64,000 nt of DNA from VXRN01 sp963664365 (GTDB lineage Bacteria > Chloroflexota > Dehalococcoidia > Lucifugimonadales > UBA1123), in the NCBI GenBank assembly GCA_963664365.1, contig OY761144.1, positions 1,178,001 to 1,242,000 on the forward strand, in the 5' to 3' direction. The position numbers and the translations under genes are program-made. How positions within the stretch are numbered: the first letter of the stretch is position 1; each line of letters opens with the position of its first letter. The notes below the pieces were generated by a model. The model ran no database searches. It was given only the letters and a program-made list of their open reading frames with translations, and had not been told where the DNA came from. Of this stretch, positions 62,149-64,000 are shown piece by piece.

Positions 62149-62319
62149 ATGTTGGAGTTCAAAGCCTGCCCCAGATGCAAAGGGGTCATTCACGTCAACC
62201 GCGACATGTACGGCGAGTACAGGCAGTGCCTCCAGTGCGGCTACATGAAGGACGTCGAGTCGCCCAACAGGCTGCTGGAGTCGCTCGCGCTGGACCCGGT
62301 CAAGAAGAAGGTGGCGTGA
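62149..62319 (+). CDS. Zinc-ribbon mini-protein (56 aa)
   Basis: 56 residues from ATG 62149, with AGGAGG seven bases upstream. The start MLEFKACPRCKGVIHVNRD, then YRQCLQCGYMKDVE forms a CPxC...CxxC zinc ribbon. A short helical, basic tail (LLESLALDPVKKKVA) follows. It is divergent from the heat-shock operon and shares its HAIR-like operator region, so it may be heat-regulated. Not recognised as a named family. Confidence 0.7.
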   Translation: MLEFKACPRCKGVIHVNRDMYGEYRQCLQCGYMKDVESPNRLLESLALDPVKKKVA

Positions 62320-62374
62320 TCTCGCGGCGCGGCGCTGTTGGGTCGAACGCGCCGACGGTTCGGAGGAGTCCGGT

Positions 62375-62809
62375 TCAGGCAGGCTCCGCGACGAACACCG
62401 GAATCTTCCGCGACGTCTTGCCCTGGTACTCCTCGTAGGGAGGGAACGCCGCCACCGCCAACTCCCATAGCCGCGCCCGTTCATCCGAGTCCTCGACCTC
62501 GCGGACTTGCATCGCGTAAACCTCGGTCTCGTCCCGAATCTCCACGCTGCTGTCAGCGCGCAGGTTGTACACCCACACCGGGTTCTGGGGCGCGCCGCCC
62601 TTGGAACCCACCAGAACATAGTTGTCGCCGTCTTTCACCCGCATCAACGGCGTCTTGCGGATTGCGCCGGTCTTGTTGCCGCGGTTCGTCACGATGATGA
62701 CCGGCAGCCCCGAATCTCGCAGCGTCGTGCCCTGCGTACCCCCGCTGCTCTCGTAAAGCTCCACTTGCTCACGCACCCAGTCGCTCGGCGACGGTATGTA
62801 CTCGCCCAT
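62375..62809 (-). CDS. Deazaflavin (F420)-dependent nitroreductase family protein
   Basis: 144 residues. The Ddn-like core: VREQVELYESSGGTQGTTLR, LPVIIVTNRGNKTGAIRKTPLMRV, YVLVGSKGGAPQNPVWVYNL and AAFPPYEEYQGKTSRKIPVF (in pieces), i.e. the split-barrel fold that binds F420. The KTxAxRxTPL and GGxPxNPxWxxNL blocks are intact. ATG at 62809 with GGAG five bases upstream; the frame is open further upstream but is antisense to queF there. Confidence 0.88.
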   Translation of the reverse strand: MGEYIPSPSDWVREQVELYESSGGTQGTTLRDSGLPVIIVTNRGNKTGAIRKTPLMRVKDGDNYVLVGSKGGAPQNPVWVYNLRADSSVEIRDETEVYAMQVREVEDSDERARLWELAVAAFPPYEEYQGKTSRKIPVFVAEPA

Positions 62810-62927
62810 AGTTCTCCATGCCTCCTGATCGACGAATGTTTCCACTCCATCATAACCCGAATCGCTTCCATCATCTACTGCCCCCGTCGTGCTAGAATAC
62901 CCCACGCAGTAAGGGGGTGCAGACCAA

Positions 62928-63356
62928 ATGGTGACCATACCTGAGTTGAAGCAACAGTACGAAAGCCTCGACCGGCAGGTGGAGGCGCGAGAGGAGGCGG
63001 CCATCGACGCCGATTGCCTGCTCACCTTCGAGTATGAGTACCCGGAGCAGGAGTCGGAGGTCTCCATAGACACCGACGAGTTCACCGCCGTCTGTCCCTG
63101 GACGGGACTTCCCGACTACGGCGTCCTGCGGGTAACATACGTGCCCAGGCGCGACTGCATCGAGCTAAAGTCTCTCAAGTACTATCTGCTCTCCTTCCGC
63201 GACGTGGGCATCGTGCAGGAACACGCCGCCAACCGCATTCTCAAAGACCTCGTAGAACGCTGCCTGCCTCGCCGGATGAAGGTCGATCTGGACTACAAGG
63301 TCAGGGGCGGACTCCATACCACGGTGTCCGTGGAGTACCGCTCTCCCCAGGACTAG
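62928..63356 (+). CDS. queF: NADPH-dependent 7-cyano-7-deazaguanine reductase (QueF)
   Basis: 142 residues. T-fold enzyme with the nucleophile Cys56 in FTAVCPWTGLPDYG, Asp63 in the same loop, and the QueF motif ELKSLKYYLLSFRD. It reduces preQ0 to preQ1 in queuosine synthesis. The N-terminus is about 30 residues longer than many short QueFs. The next gene, 21 bases downstream, encodes a queuosine-precursor transporter, which fits. I see no preQ1 riboswitch fold that I could defend in the 118 bases upstream. Confidence 0.93.
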   Translation: MVTIPELKQQYESLDRQVEAREEAAIDADCLLTFEYEYPEQESEVSIDTDEFTAVCPWTGLPDYGVLRVTYVPRRDCIELKSLKYYLLSFRDVGIVQEHAANRILKDLVERCLPRRMKVDLDYKVRGGLHTTVSVEYRSPQD

Positions 63357-63377
63357 CCGACTGCAAGAGGAATACGC

Positions 63378-64000
63378 ATGAGATTTACAGGCACATTCGT
63401 CATCGTCGTGACCGTGTTCGTCACCGTACTGATCACGTCCAACATCATCGCCGTGAAGCCGATACAACTGCTGAGCCTCCCGTTCGAGTTCCTGGGCAGT
63501 TCCTCAGTGGTCCTGCCGGCCGCGATAATCATCTTCCCGATCAGCTACATCGTGGGCGATATTCTGACCGAAGTTTACGGTTTTCGCATCGCGCGGGGAG
63601 TGATATGGCTGGGATTCGCGGCCAATATGCTGGTGGTCATCGCCCTGTGGCTCGCCGGCATCATTCCCGGCGCCGGATTCTGGGAAGACCAGGGCGCATA
63701 CGACACGATATTGGGTCAAGTACCCTGGATTCTGCTGGCCTCATTTGTCGCCTACCTGGTCGGCGAGTTCTCCAACTCCACCGTGCTGGCGCTGCTCAAG
63801 TACAAGATGCAGGGACGCCTGCTGTTCGTCCGCACGATAGGTTCCACCATAGTCGGGCAGGGGCTGGACTCATTCATCTTCATCTACGTCGCCTTTGGCT
63901 TGGGCGCGGACTGGAGCGCGGCGGGCCTTCTGAGCGCGGCCCTCGCCCAGTGGATTGTCAAGATTCTGTACGAGACGGCGGCCACGCCTCTTACATACGC
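63378..64000 (+). CDS. Queuosine precursor transporter (QPTR/YhhQ family), cut by window end
   Basis: About 207 residues are visible and the frame is still open at 64000. Starts at ATG 63378 with AGAGG seven bases upstream. Several membrane helices (VIVVTVFVTVLITSNIIAVK, AAIIIFPISYIVGDILTEVYG with the family-typical acidic pair, IWLGFAANMLVVIALWLAGI). The conserved VAYLVGEFSNSTVLALLK and RTIGSTIVGQGLDSFIFI follow. The family imports preQ0/preQ1. Operon with queF: precursor uptake beside reduction. Confidence 0.93.
   Translation, partial: MRFTGTFVIVVTVFVTVLITSNIIAVKPIQLLSLPFEFLGSSSVVLPAAIIIFPISYIVGDILTEVYGFRIARGVIWLGFAANMLVVIALWLAGIIPGAGFWEDQGAYDTILGQVPWILLASFVAYLVGEFSNSTVLALLKYKMQGRLLFVRTIGSTIVGQGLDSFIFIYVAFGLGADWSAAGLLSAALAQWIVKILYETAATPLTY

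Noticed and set aside
62810..62927. preQ1 riboswitch before queF
   Set aside because: A short CCCC/GGGG hairpin is present near the start codon, but I cannot form the preQ1 pseudoknot with the A-rich tail, so it is not claimed.

Overview
The window looks like part of a bacterial chromosome of moderately high G+C, most likely Chloroflexota and possibly Dehalococcoidia/SAR202-type. The lineage is an inference. It rests on the 16S rRNA gene not being linked to a 23S gene, frequent TTG/GTG starts, an HspR-type heat-shock operon, and overall gene content (Opp/Dpp transporters, SDRs, EtfB-EtfA fusion, F420-type nitroreductase). Aligning the complete 16S gene at about 10619-12117 would settle it.

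Layout. 1-5.9 kb: tail of an oligopeptide ABC transporter operon, an M14-like/GH88-105 two-domain protein, an SDR, a HAD phosphatase and an orphan OppD-type ATPase. 6-17.4 kb: three paralogous NCS2-type permeases, each carrying a C-terminal domain that looks like a worn-down RsbW-type GHKL ATPase. Between the first and second are a PHP phosphoesterase, a phage-terminase-like pair, a 16S rRNA gene with flanking processing stem, tRNA-Ala and an Asp/Ser-repeat lipoprotein. 17.5-22.3 kb: a moxR / DUF58 / transglutaminase operon whose transglutaminase has Ser in place of the catalytic Cys. 22.3-28 kb: ogt, a DUF2007 gene coupled to dnaE, and a HisC-like aminotransferase. 28-35 kb: a LuxR-type regulator with a degenerate receiver domain and a palindromic promoter region, followed by YtxH, Usp, DUF502, MgtE and an unusual MFS protein. 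35-44 kb: CDGSH protein, EtfB-EtfA fusion, an anti-sigma/ECF-sigma pair, a GSA-type aminotransferase, a duplicated CxxCxGxG mini-protein, SDR, AAA ATPase, MDR dehydrogenase, HAD and DUF971. 44-52 kb: two giant FtsX-like permeases with no ATPase beside them.

48-59 kb is an accessory region full of toxin-antitoxin genes, several broken: PIN toxins (two intact, two broken), a HigB remnant beside an intact HigA-type antitoxin now coupled to a PIN toxin, a FitA/VapB remnant, and a DUF6883 remnant beside DUF4926. Inside it lies a visibly A+T-richer gene (57007-58488) for a GHKL ATPase joined to a PD-(D/E)xK nuclease-like domain. It sits between a truncated PIN toxin and a retropepsin-like protease gene cut off at its stop codon. 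This is the best candidate for an undescribed defence-type system here.

59-62.3 kb holds hspR-grpE-dnaK, in an unusual order and with no dnaJ. A HAIR-like inverted repeat lies between this operon and a divergent zinc-ribbon mini-gene. The window ends with an F420-type nitroreductase, queF and the start of a queuosine-precursor transporter gene.
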